Of a stretch of 23,414 bases of DNA, positions 14,001 to 22,599 are shown in pieces (the first letter of the stretch is position 1; the number at the start of each line of letters is the position of its first letter). Both the position numbers and the translations under genes were made by a program. Source of the stretch: Chromera velia (lineage: Eukaryota; Sar; Chromeraceae); assembly GCA_018398765.1 (NCBI GenBank), contig JAHBMJ010002041.1:1-23414 (forward strand). The letters are read 5' to 3'. A model generated the notes under the pieces. That model did no database searches. It saw only the letters and a list, made by a program, of their open reading frames with translations, and had not been told where the DNA came from.

Positions 14001-17000
14001 TGTATTGCGTCAATCCACTTGCGTGCAGGTGAACTTCTACATCAGGGAGCTGTGGGGAGACCCTAGGCTGAAAAGTTCGGGTGAGAACGTGTTTGAGACA
14101 GTCCTCGCAAAGCTAGTGGATCACGGGAACCCCTCGATCTTCCTTCATCCTGTCATCGAGTACATCCTGGAGGCAAAGTGGAAGCTCTTTGCGAAGAGAC
14201 GGTACGTCAGTTGGGAGGAAAGAAGGGAAGAATCGAGGGGGGAGAGCACCTGAAAACGAGGGAGTCAAGCAAGCAACAGAAAAAGAGACAAACAGCTTTC
14301 ATCGGAGCGAAGGGGAAGAATGGCCACTAGCTGCTGCTGAAGGAGAATCAATGAAAAGAGCCAAATGCATAAGGATCCTTCCGAGAATGTGCCACAGATA
14401 CACAAAAAAGGAGTAAATTTTGGGAGAGCGATACAAGAAGAGGGAGTACCGTGAAGAGCTGAGAGGGTCTCGAATCGGTCCGTGATAAAAGGCACAACGG
14501 CTTTCAAACCTAAGTGCGTGGGTTGGGTGCAATACTCTGTATCAGGAGAATTTTACGAACATGTCGTAACTCTCTGGATTTTCTTCCTTCTGTTTTGTTC
14601 CCATCCCTTTGTGGGGGCAGGTTCTTGGCCCAACAGTCCGTGTACATTCTTCAACTTGCCCTCTGGATGTTCGGATACGTCGGCATTCCTGAAGTCACCA
14701 TGGCGGCCTTCGCGTTCCGTGCGGGATCGTGGCTGTTGTCGATTCTGTACTCGGGAGCGCACATCTGGATCTCGATGAAGCAACTGATGTCGGGGGCAAC
14801 CACACACGACTTCTTCGGACACAAGACCAGATTCCCCGTCCCTCACCACCTGTCTGACAACTCGTTCAACCCTCTCCGACTGATGGTCTCTGCTCTCCTC
14901 CTGGCTGCAGCAGGACTCGAACTCACGGAAGGGGGGCTGAACGCGCTTCAACAAGAAATTCCATACTATGTGTCAGTCTGCATGGACTGTGTCTCAGTGT
15001 ACTTTTCATAGTTTTGGAGAAGAATTTTCTTTATCATTCTGAAGAAACTCTTTCCTTTGCGGGTCTGCTGGAGGAGAAGCACTCAACGTCTGTATGCAGG
15101 CAGAAAGGAAAAAATGTTGGGGGTTCCCAATTTCGATTGCTTTTATCACTTTCGGATCCACTGATTCCCTCTACGAAACGCCTTCTCTTTCCAGTGCATC
15201 CCTCTATGCTCTCTTCGTTTTTCTCCTTCCCCCATCAGTGTCTGTCTGTCTGTGTGTGTGTACTGCCCTCCATCATGTGCCCACATGATGTGAATGCCTG
15301 CCTGCAGGTACCGTAATGGAGGAGAGCTTGTGGACAACCTGGGCGGCTCGGATCCCTGGGTCGTGCTCTCTGCACTCACGGGCATTCTGCTGTGGATGCT
15401 CGCCGTGCAGGTGGGTGGGTGGGTGGGTTGGAGAGGGGAGGGGGGGAGGGAGGGAAGACGTTAGAGAAGGGGAGAAAAAAGATACTTTCATCCATCCTGT
15501 TTTCCGATCTCCAGACCTACCTTTCGTCTGTCTCTCTTCTGCATTTGATGCAAATAGAAAGACCCACGGAGGAAGGCAGGTGAGAGGGCTGAAAGAAGGA
15601 AGAAAATGCTCTTCCTCTCCCCACATTTCCTCTCTCCCTGCAGGCCTGTATGGCCTTCAACGCCCTCGCTGCGTTCTATGCCGCTATCGGGAATCTGATT
15701 GGAGACATCGCTAAGTTCCTCATTGTCATGGTCAGTCAGTCACGCTTTCTTTCTGTCGTCTCGGGGTTCAGCTGCCCTGCCGTGCTGCAGGCTGAACAAT
15801 CAAATGCTTTGAGGTGGGGAGCATAGGAGAGAAATGGGGCAGGCGCCGTGGGATATCCAGAGAGAGGAGAGCAAATGCAGTGGTTAGAAAAACAGTGCTT
15901 AATGAACCCCGCGGTCTTTGTATGCTTTCACAGGTATTTGTACATTCGTATGTGCACATCCGTGCATGAGTTGGCGTGCAGGTGGGAATGGTGATGGCCT
16001 TCAACTGTGCGACGAATCTGATAGCAGCCCACCTGTTGGAGTTTTCCAATCTGGGTAGGGGGTTCATCACGATCTACGCCCTGATGCTGGGTATTTGGTT
16101 CCCTGACTTTGAGGGGAGGTGCGTCGGCTGCTGCATGGGGGGGGAACTTGCCTCTCCTCTCTTGGATGCAATGCCATTTTCTATGCCGCTGCATGATTGT
16201 CCGTCCGTACGCCATCCACATGGCTCTTGAAACTTCGTGGCTTTCCTGTTTCTTTCTCTGGCCGAGACGGAAAGGCTTTTTTCAAGTTTCTGGTTCTTGC
16301 CTTTGGAACCTTTCGCCTATCTGCACTTTTTGTCTGGTCTGCGCTCCCCCGGGACCGTTTCTCCTTGTGTTTGTGCAGGCACAACGACATTTTCCTCCAC
16401 TGTCTTTTCATCACCTTCGCAACCATCGCGATGCTGATCTTGCTGAATCTGCTCATTGCCCAGGTTGGCAGACTGTGACTGCTTGACTGACTGCATCAAC
16501 AAAGACTTGATTTGATTGGGGGGAAAACCAGGGCAGGAAGGAGTTACTGAGTGTCTGTCTTTGTTCATCCATGTGCGGCTCTTTTTTGTCAAAAGTGCCC
16601 AAACACGTTGTCAATCGTCTTGCAGCAATGTCATTCGAGCTGCGTCGCCGTACGCAAGTGAGTGAGTGAGTGTGTTCGACCCCTTCCCCTCCTCTCCCGT
16701 GTGTGCAGCTAGCGTCCTCTTACGCGAACCAGCTGACCGTGATGGCAGGGCTTGCGAAGATGGCGAGAGCACAGCAGGTGATTGAGATAGAGGCCCAGTT
16801 GTCTCTGGACAGAAGGGTCCAGCTGGCTGATGGTCTGAAGTTCGACCAGCCCCTGACGTTCTCCTCCAAGACGGACGTGGGACCTCCAGGGGGTGTACAG
16901 GTGATGATGGGCTCCGACTTCCTTCCTCCGGGGCTGGACAAACTCGGTAACGGGACGGCAGACAGGATGGAGAGGCACATTCACGAAGTCAATGCGGGAC

Positions 17001-18302
17001 CTCTGGCACCCTGGCCGCATGAAATGGGCGAGGGAGACCAGAGGGACTTTGAGCAGGCGGTCCGTCAACTCTCTCTAAAGTTTTCTTCTTTTAGTGCATG
17101 AAGCTATGCACGATCGATCTGCGTAGTTCCACGGACTTTCCTTCTCGGTGGATACAAGTGGCGTGTCGTTGAGTATGAAAAAGACATCATTGGATAAAGG
17201 AATAGAATTCAAATTGTGCGTGAAAAAACGTGAAAAAACGATTAGGCAGTTGATCGACGGCGTGGTTTGTGCAGGCACAATGTCCCACCCAGCCTGAAGA
17301 AAGGGAGAGAACATAGAAGGGAAGATGCACCGTCTGGCCGACTTACTTATTTTGTCTTTCCCCTCAGGAGCTATTAAAAGGGCTGCAGGTCTCAAAAACG
17401 TCCCTGTACTCACTTTCATGGGACACATTTCTTCTTCTTCTTTGTGTTGCTCCTGTTTCTCCTCTCAGGTTGAAAAGCAGTTGAAGACCTTGGTTGTAAA
17501 CAGTCAAAAGATCTTGAAGGGGGTCAGTTGAATCAAGTGGCAGTCAGACTGTCACACTGTGAGTGGTACGGGAGTTCTGTTGAGTGAGTGTGGAATTCAA
17601 AAATTGAGATGGATGATTAGTTTATTTGATGCTTCATCATCATTCAATGCGTGCCCCCCAACTTTGACTTGAGATTGCGCACTGCACTTTCTGCTTCCGT
17701 TGTTCTTTCCATCAAACTCCTTCTTGTTCCTCTTCTCATGAACTCGGGGGCTGTTTGGGTACACGCCGAGCGTCTCATGAACTCGGGGGCTGTTTGGTTT
17801 GGGTACACGCCGAGCGAGCGTCTCAGGAAGGACACACGCTACGGCAATTACGCATGGAGGGCGTTTGTCAATTTGCGTCTCTGTTCAACCATCTGCATCT
17901 GCTATGCAAGACAAACGAAGAGTGCTCGACTTCATGTGCATCGTGTCTGTGTCTCTCTGCATCTCTCTGTGCAGCTGAAGAGAGGAGAGACGCGCAAGAG
18001 GGCTGCCTCGGATGCCTCTCACTGTCAGTCCTCTGAAATTTTTCACTTCCCTTTATTTGTCATTTCTGGAAGCAAAAGACGGGATTGTTTTGGACCGCTA
18101 CCCCTTGCCCGGTCACTGCGGGCGCGCGTCCAACTAGCTGCTCACTGCATGCATGCGTGTCTCCGTGAAAAAGTCCGTCCTCCTTCTCATCATCCTCTTC
18201 ACCATCAGGAGTCCAATCAATCAATCAATCCCCTCTTTTTCCTTTTCTTGCGTTTGATTGAATGCAGCTGTGGTGTCCGGAAGGTCGGGCACCAACCTGT
18301 AA
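6919..18302 (+). CDS. Tri-globin, ankyrin-like, TRP-family cation channel (23 exons)
   Basis: Exons: 6919-7150, 7513-8003, 8809-8970, 9487-9882, 10102-10176, 10480-10581, 10907-11179, 11562-11669, 11895-12035, 12342-12509, 12767-12913, 13079-13254, 13454-13673, 14029-14201, 14621-14971, 15308-15410, 15644-15730, 15982-16118, 16379-16463, 16709-17059, 17469-17522, 17975-18023, 18268-18302. They sum to 4116 nt, or 1371 residues plus TAA, with all phases compatible. Domains: acidic disordered region 1-225; globin 1 about 226-347 (candidate F8 His H295); globin-like 2 about 352-486 (no F8 His); linker 487-613; globin 3 about 650-765 (H722); ankyrin-like 766-897; pre-S1 and S1-S6 about 925-1209; cytosolic tail 1210-1371. 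The likely role is a membrane cation channel gated by heme ligand or redox state. The start at 6919 has an AAGATGG context and is the first ATG of its frame. Intron 2 could instead use GTAAAG at 8013, adding three residues. The last three exons are less certain. Confidence 0.82.
8004..8808 (+). other. Intron 2 of the channel gene (longest intron)
   Basis: It runs from GTCAGT to GCAG, 805 bp, and ends in a (GGAT)n tract at 8775-8798 directly before the acceptor. A 124-codon minus-strand frame at 8123-8497 has no recognisable domain and is taken as chance. Confidence 0.75.
8809..9642 (+). other. Globin domain 1 of the channel (exon 3 and first part of exon 4)
   Basis: Residues about 226-347 follow the bacterial/neuroglobin-type pattern. 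A B-C segment (YDNIARLAPPI) is followed by an E helix with Leu at the E11 position. Next comes LCIRH, whose His (H295) fits the proximal F8 ligand, then a YIGKTE turn. A G helix reading VMQQALISSLEQMLGEEW and an H helix with a conserved Trp (NWVKLWDI) complete it. Spacing from the His to the G-helix Val is 12 residues, the same as in globin 3. The E7 position seems to be Gly rather than His or Gln, tentatively. The intron falls directly after the F8 His codon. Confidence 0.8.
9643..10581 (+). other. Globin-like domain 2 of the channel, proximal His absent
   Basis: Residues about 352-486 over exons 4-6. An A helix with a conserved Trp (VFQEWALVTDQLG) is followed by a long loop, an E-like helix (LSDLLGEAVEQL), an F region and a clear G-H unit. 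The G-H unit has VVIQTIREVTSQNWSPVSED and then AWNWIWGLIVE. In the F region the RH of globins 1 and 3 is replaced by RF or SLF (F441 or F444), and no His occurs anywhere in exon 5. The FG turn is about three residues shorter. This domain therefore probably does not hold heme through a standard proximal His and may be structural. Confidence 0.65.
9979..10010 (+). repeat. (TGTC)n microsatellite in channel intron 4
   Basis: About eight tandem TGTC units lie between the GTGAGT donor at 9883 and the GCAG acceptor at 10101. Confidence 0.95.
10907..11669 (+). other. Linker between globins 2 and 3 with basophilic kinase-type sites
   Basis: Exons 7-8 encode residues 487-613. After a short helical continuation of globin 2, the sequence becomes Gly/Ser/charged low complexity. 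It carries RRKS at 564-567, KRRS at 588-591 and RRKS at 600-603, matching the R-R-x-S or R-x-S consensus of PKA/PKG-like kinases. The intron between the exons starts with GTCAGT at 11180. A downstream GTAGGT could extend exon 7, but its phase gives a poorer protein. Confidence 0.7.
12080..12116 (+). repeat. (ACAG)n/(ACAA)n microsatellite in channel intron 9
   Basis: Tandem ACAG units, then ACAA units, then ACAG again, within the intron 12036-12341. Confidence 0.9.
12342..12913 (+). other. Globin domain 3 of the channel (exons 10-11)
   Basis: This is the clearest of the three globins, residues about 650-765. FFGNLFRRAPSFRRIF matches the B-C/CD segment (LFE-x-xP-x-xR-x-xF). The E helix has KLMEQILGYML, and the next segment reads LDHVDNPSL. 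Then ELAIRHIRFGVRPADVPVFG contains the proximal His candidate H722 and the family's GV-x-P turn. The G helix (VFLDTLASIGGMNW) and H helix with Trp (RVWSLFW) follow. The E7 position seems to be Thr, tentatively. The intron lies just before the F helix, unlike globin 1, where it falls right after the F8 codon. Confidence 0.85.
13079..13673 (+). other. Degenerate ankyrin-type region of the channel (exons 12-13)
   Basis: Residues 766-897 lie between globin 3 and the membrane domain, where TRPA, TRPC and TRPV proteins carry ankyrin repeats. The best single unit is GNLRSPLYWAIEEGKIQMAR, followed by LILTD (about 816-840), which has the ankyrin helix-turn-helix spacing. Flanking sequence (NHPVTRALILGEEEELRLAL, then later HHPDLVDVLCSQAG) looks like diverged copies. 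The phase 2 junction between exons 12 and 13 makes the Trp of LYW. Confidence 0.6.
13255..13288 (+). repeat. Tandem GTCAGTC/GTCC array at the intron 12 donor
   Basis: The donor GTCAGT at 13255 is the first of several near-identical GTCAGTC units spaced by 4-12 bases. Other introns start with a shorter form of the same duplication (GTCAGTCAGT at 15731). Confidence 0.9.
14029..16463 (+). other. TRP-family six-helix channel domain (exons 14-19)
   Basis: Pre-S1 has the TRP signature HPVIEYILEAKWKLF (about 936-950). Hydrophobic segments: S1 956-977, S2 about 983-1007, S3 1038-1056, S4 1089-1110, S4-S5 linker about 1111-1128, S5 about 1129-1152, pore helix and filter about 1162-1180 (FITIYALMLGIWFPDFEG), and S6 1182-1209 ending in the TRP-typical ILLNLLIAQ. 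S4 carries no Arg or Lys, so no voltage sensor is evident. Exons are short (85-351 nt) and introns cut between most helices. Acidic residues D1177 and E1179 next to the filter suit a cation pore. Confidence 0.85.
16709..18302 (+). other. Channel cytosolic tail with alternative 3' ends
   Basis: Exon 20 begins with LASSYANQLTVMAGLAKMAR, an amphipathic helix directly after S6, where other channels of this family have the TRP helix. I splice 17059 (GTCCGT donor) to 17469, giving FEQAVEKQLKTLVVNSQK, a coiled-coil-like helix. Next comes 17522 (GTCAGT) to 17975 (LKRGETRKRAASDASH), then 18023 (GTCAGT) to 18268 (SVVSGRSGTNL, stop). Without the first splice, translation stops at TGA 17099-17101. Without the second, it stops at TGA 17529-17531. 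The spliced form keeps a continuous helix, which is why I prefer it; transcripts must decide. Confidence 0.5.
17734..17816 (+). repeat. 39/44-bp tandem direct duplication within channel intron 21
   Basis: Copy 1 (17734-17772) and copy 2 (17773-17816) both run from TCTCATGAACTCGGGGGCTG to ACACGCCGAGCG. Copy 2 differs only by five extra bases (a repeated GTTTG-like insert). The duplication is head-to-tail without a spacer. Confidence 0.9.
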
Positions 18303-19408
18303 AGAGATTCCGCTGAGAGAATGGGGGGGGGAGGGGGAGAAAGGAAGGGAAGCTGGAGTCTGCAAGAAAGCAGCAACGCACTGTCCCTTCCTAGCTTGAG
18401 TGGATGCAAGGGCTTGGCAGCACACTGGCATGCATGCAGGCATGGAATTGATTTGATTTGATTTGTTCCGGGCTTGGACTCCGGCTCGCCTGCAGGGAAG
18501 CTAGGCGGGTCCGAGCTAAGAAGGGGAAGCTGAGAAGTCTTTTTCCTTCCTTCGTTCGTTCTTGAACATCAGTGGCCAACCGAAGTCATGTTGGTTTGAA
18601 TGGAAACGAGGTGGAAATACGTATGGCCTCTTTTTTTTTCCTTGAGAGGACCCAAATTTAGAGAGAGGGAAAGAGAGAGCTTGTCGTGCAAACTTTTTTC
18701 TCTTCTCGTGCTTCACTGACTGACCGACCGACTGACGGAACAGAAGTCGGATCGCTCTCGTACCCTCGTGACACTAACAACAAGAAAGGAGAAAAGGCAA
18801 AGTAGGGGAAAGGGAAAAGAGATCCACCGCAATAGCGTGCAGGGAGTGGGTTGTGAAGAGAATGGTGACTTTTAGAGTGAGTGCAAAAGAGCACGCATGG
18901 AAGGGGAGGAGGGAGAACGCGGGAAAGGAGTGAAAGGACAAAAAAGGAGGAAAAGGGGAAAGAAAGACGAGGGATGAAAAACAGTTTCTATCAGGTTCCC
19001 GTTTTGGTGGAGGTTTCAGTTGGTACACACATTTTGACGTACTTGTTTGCTTAGGAGCGTCACGAAATGGGAGTCCAAATGTAATGACAGATATGATGAA
19101 TAATTCGATATGGTCAAGCCCCTCGTGGGTTTATCAACTCAACTCTCTTTCCTCCTCTTCCTTCTATCTCTGTATGTCTGTGTATGAAATGGCTGAAGGG
19201 TCTCCTCGACAGGATGGATCCTTCTCGGACAGAATGAAGAAAGAAAGAAAGAAAGAAAGAATGCGATTCCTCAGGTCCAGAGACCCCGACCGAGTAATTT
19301 ATTTATTTGTCAAGTGCACTGCCTAGCTTCATGAGAGGACTCGGAGGGGGCACGCTGTTGGGTATTTCAAACTGAAAAGGGAGAGTGTGCCCTCCCCTCC
19401 TTTGATCC

Positions 19409-19435
19409 AGACAGATGGACAGACAGACAGACAGG

Positions 19436-19466
<31 letters not shown>

Positions 19467-19489
19467 AGACAGAAGGACAGACAGACAGA
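19409..19489 (+). repeat. (ACAG)n imperfect microsatellite
   Basis: More than a dozen ACAG/GACA units with a few single-base interruptions, in the spacer downstream of the channel gene. Confidence 0.95.
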
Positions 19490-20946
19490 GGCTGTGTCTA
19501 TGTATGGCGTCTTTCTTGCCTCTTTCATTCTTTCTTTCCTTGTTTCTTTCATTCTACGCAGAGAGCCCTACAGGGATACAGATAGACAGGCATGCAGAGA
19601 TTCTGCATGGAGAGAGTGTCAAGAGGGGAAAAAAGTAAGGGCACTCTTGATTGGTTAGAGAGCCTCTCTCTTTCTGTTTTTGGAAAGGGTTTCATTCCTG
19701 GCTCGCCTGAGCCAGCGAATGTTTTCATTGTACTATCTTCACTGCCTCCCTCAATTGTTTTAATGCACTCATCAATTATTGATACATGCCTGAACGTTGC
19801 AACAACCCATTGAACCTCTTCTCACACCCATTCACGCACTTTTCCGCCCTCGTATCTCTATCGCTGCATGCATGGCTGCAAAAGGCCGACCGGTCCTTGT
19901 GATTCCTTCCTTCACCTGGGACTCTCTCTTTTGTGCCTGTACGTCTCTCCTGATCTGCCTCTCTATCGTTTGGTCTGCTTATGATCGAATGAAATGGCAC
20001 ATCGCGTTCCCTTTTTTCCTTCCTCACTCCTCGCGGCATGCATGCATTCCCGACTCACCCTGCCAGTTGGTTGGTTGGTGGTTGGTATTCTCCCTCCTCC
20101 TTCGATGAAGTTTCTGTACCTTTCCCTCTTCCTTTCTCTGCATGATGAGTCAATGACGTCATCGCATCCATCGGTGTTTGTTGGAGACTTGTTTGCTTGA
20201 CTGGGCCGAATGTCTGACTTATAGGAAGATAGAAAGGGACTGGCAGACAAGCCAGACCAACGTGAAGGGGAGCTCACACTTAACGAACCGATCAGTCACA
20301 AGGTGGGCGGATGGATATATCGCAACGGGAACAAATTTACCGAATGCAAAGGGCGGGTCAGGAGGCCGACACAGATCGGCGCAGACAGTGACTGCATTAA
20401 TCACCCACGCACACATACACACATACACACACGCACGGATAGATAGAGAGTGGGAGGCCCAACTTTCCATCAAGACACAGTACCGCATAAACCTGCATGC
20501 TCCTAGGAACCCCGAAAAGTCGTTTCTGTTCTTGGAGCGCGAGGAGCACGCAGGCAGGAAGGCAGAACAATTCATAGCCAGCTGCGTGACTAGCTGTGTG
20601 ACAGCACTGGCATGCTCGAATGCTAACAAACTTACTGAATTAATTGGATTACTAATTATTATTCTACGGCCTCTTCTCCGCCACTTCATTGTTATATGAA
20701 CGAACGCTTCATGTTTCCTTCAGATGAGGATTCTTGAAGCAAACTAAAACAAACATTTGTTTGCCAATGCATAGTTAAAAACATCAAAAATGAATGTCAA
20801 ATAATCGTTCAAAGTTGGGTTGAATAATTTAAAATTTATAAAGATAAAAAATGATATAACTGGTAGTGATTGCCAGCAACTGCCAACTGGATTATAGCCC
20901 TACTTCTAACCCCTAATTCGATTTGTTTGTACATCATCATCACATG

Positions 20947-20948
<2 letters not shown>

Positions 20949-21033
<85 letters not shown>
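20949..21033. repeat. (AT)n tract, long and nearly pure
   Basis: Two long TA/AT runs are separated by ACACATATACAT, inside the AT-rich block. The tract is fully self-complementary and could extrude a cruciform. Confidence 0.95.
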
Positions 21034-21281
21034 ATTCTAATAAGTCCGGGCAATGATGACAACGATTCCATAACATCCGTTACACACACCTGCTAAAATC
21101 CTGGCCCTGATAGCCTCAAAATATGTAAAATCCTAGGTAAAATCGATCTTAGCTACCTGCCTGATTGTAGCTTATGCTGATTAAGTCTTAAGAAGCTGAC
21201 CGGTCAAAGTGCTAGCTTTTTTTCTGCTTCTCTCACTTATTACTCATAATTGGGACACGATGGCTGGCGGGTTAAGTCACC

Positions 21282-21306
21282 TCATCATCATCATCATCAT
21301 CATCAT
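21282..21306 (+). repeat. (CAT)n microsatellite
   Basis: About eight tandem CAT/ATC units, about 145 bp downstream of the stop codon of the oxidoreductase gene. Confidence 0.95.
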
Positions 21307-21409
21307 GTATGATGTCTTCCCACACACCGAAAAATGATCCGACAATTAACCCATGTGCCTAGCCATGTGCGCCTTGCAGTCCCTCCCCACCAGAGTTCTG
21401 AGTCACTGA

Positions 21410-21456
21410 CTCACTCACTCACTCACTCACTCATTCACTCACTCACTCACTCACTC
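21410..21456 (+). repeat. (ACTC)n microsatellite reaching into the stop codon of the oxidoreductase gene
   Basis: Tandem ACTC units with one ATTC variant. Read on the minus strand this is (GAGT)n, and its first unit supplies the TGA stop of the gene at 21453-21451. Confidence 0.95.
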
Positions 21457-22599
21457 AAACTCCAGCACAAGCTTCCCGACAGAGTTCCCAGACTCCAGCA
21501 CGTCGTGGGCGCTCCTCGCTTCTGGGGCCGGGAAGACTCTCACAGGGGGCGTTTTCAACTTCCCTTCGTTGGCTAGCTTGAGTATGTTCTCAAATCGCGC
21601 AACGAACTTGTGAACCTCAAAATCGAACAGAAACGACAGATTGAATGCCATCACACTCCGGTTGCTTGCTGTCATATCCAATGGGTTAAAAGCGGGGGTC
21701 CTCAAGTAGTTGTACGCAAGGTACAGCCAGTACAGAACAGAACAACACGACCGAGAGGCCCAAACGGACCCCGACTTCGGCAGCATGGAATGAAATCCGT
21801 AAACAACCAAGCGACCACAGGGCCCCAAATTCTCAAAAGACCAAGACAACGTGCTCACCCCATTGGCGTCAAAAATAGCGTCATACCCCGACCGCTCCCC
21901 TGGAACAAGAGGCGCTCCTGCAGCCTCCACAGCCTCAGCCTTCCACTTGGGGTTGCCCTCTTTGTGAATCACAACGTCAGCGTTAAACGATTGGACAAGC
22001 TCTCTCTTCGACTGTCGACCAACAATTCCAACAACAAAGTGCCCCTGTGCCTTTGCCAACTGCACCAGAAACGACCCGACACCCCCCGCAGCGGAGTGCA
22101 CCAAAAGACGTTTCGAACGGTCCCGATGGTCTTTCCGGGGCCACACATCTCCCAGCTCAAGGGCATAAGCTGCCGTTAGAGCTGCTGCCGGGAGTCCTGC
22201 TGCTTCTGAAAGATTCCATCCTTTTGGAATTGAAAAAACTAAATGGGACGCAACCCGCAGTCTCGAGGCGTAGCACTTGAAGCGCGAGACGGCGAGAACC
22301 TGTTCCCCGACCGTCCGACCTGACACACCCTCCCCGACACCCACTACCTCCCCAGCAACCTCAAACCCCGGAACAATAGGGAAGCCTGTTCCATTGACCC
22401 CCTCATATTTTTTTGCCGATGCGTAGAGACCCTGTCGCACCGCCGTGTCCGCAAAGTTGACCCCCGACCGAAGGACCCTGATATCAACACACCCCTCGGG
22501 AGTGGGCCCTTCGAGTTCAGGAGGGAGAGAGGCGAGGGACTCAAATTCAAGTCGGTCACTGCCTCCAGCAGAGCGAATCACAACCTGTTTGTACGTCAT
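21451..22599 (-). CDS. Medium-chain quinone oxidoreductase-like protein, VAT-1 family
   Basis: One uninterrupted frame of 382 residues from ATG at 22599-22597, close to the length of animal VAT-1 (just under 400). The N-terminus MTYKQVVIRSAGGSDRLEFE matches the usual MDR/VAT-1 start. The GroES-like fold has GVNFADTAVRQGLY and FPIVPGFEVAGEVVGVGEGV. The Rossmann fold has the NADPH-binding AAGGVGSFLVQLAKAQG. A YDAIFDANGV strand and GRLVVYGFHSML follow, then the C-terminal NVGK-like NSVGKLVLEFE. The paired structural or catalytic Cys/His zinc ligands of alcohol dehydrogenases are absent, as in quinone oxidoreductases. Family role: NADPH-dependent reduction of quinones or enones, or membrane-associated VAT-1 functions; the exact substrate is unknown. 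The frame stays open upstream to an ATG at 22794, adding 65 residues that look unlike the family. The gene is intronless, in contrast to its neighbours. Confidence 0.88.
   Translation of the reverse strand: MTYKQVVIRSAGGSDRLEFESLASLPPELEGPTPEGCVDIRVLRSGVNFADTAVRQGLYASAKKYEGVNGTGFPIVPGFEVAGEVVGVGEGVSGRTVGEQVLAVSRFKCYASRLRVASHLVFSIPKGWNLSEAAGLPAAALTAAYALELGDVWPRKDHRDRSKRLLVHSAAGGVGSFLVQLAKAQGHFVVGIVGRQSKRELVQSFNADVVIHKEGNPKWKAEAVEAAGAPLVPGERSGYDAIFDANGVSTLSWSFENLGPCGRLVVYGFHSMLPKSGSVWASRSCCSVLYWLYLAYNYLRTPAFNPLDMTASNRSVMAFNLSFLFDFEVHKFVARFENILKLANEGKLKTPPVRVFPAPEARSAHDVLESGNSVGKLVLEFE

Larger units (their letters stand above)
18303..21450. other. Repeat-rich convergent intergenic region, no supported gene
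   Basis: It lies between the stop of the plus-strand channel gene and the stop of the minus-strand oxidoreductase gene. It contains (CTGA)-like runs near 18717, (GAAA)n 19236-19261, (ACAG)n 19409-19489, a CA-rich stretch 20403-20435, then an AT-rich block from about 20640 to 21260. Overlapping open frames on both strands at 20178-20699 (173 and 156 codons) have no recognisable domain. Three TGCATGCATG-type words lie at about 18429, 19865 and 20036. Confidence 0.6.

Noticed and set aside
19797-20108. Hydrophobic 103-codon frame (internal start MAAKGRPVLVIPSF)
   Set aside because: The hydrophobicity follows from pyrimidine-rich DNA; there is no homology I recognise and no gene context.
20178-20699. 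Overlapping 173-codon (+) and 156-codon (-) frames
   Set aside because: Both strands are open over the same bases, both cross a CA repeat, and neither has a domain-like pattern.
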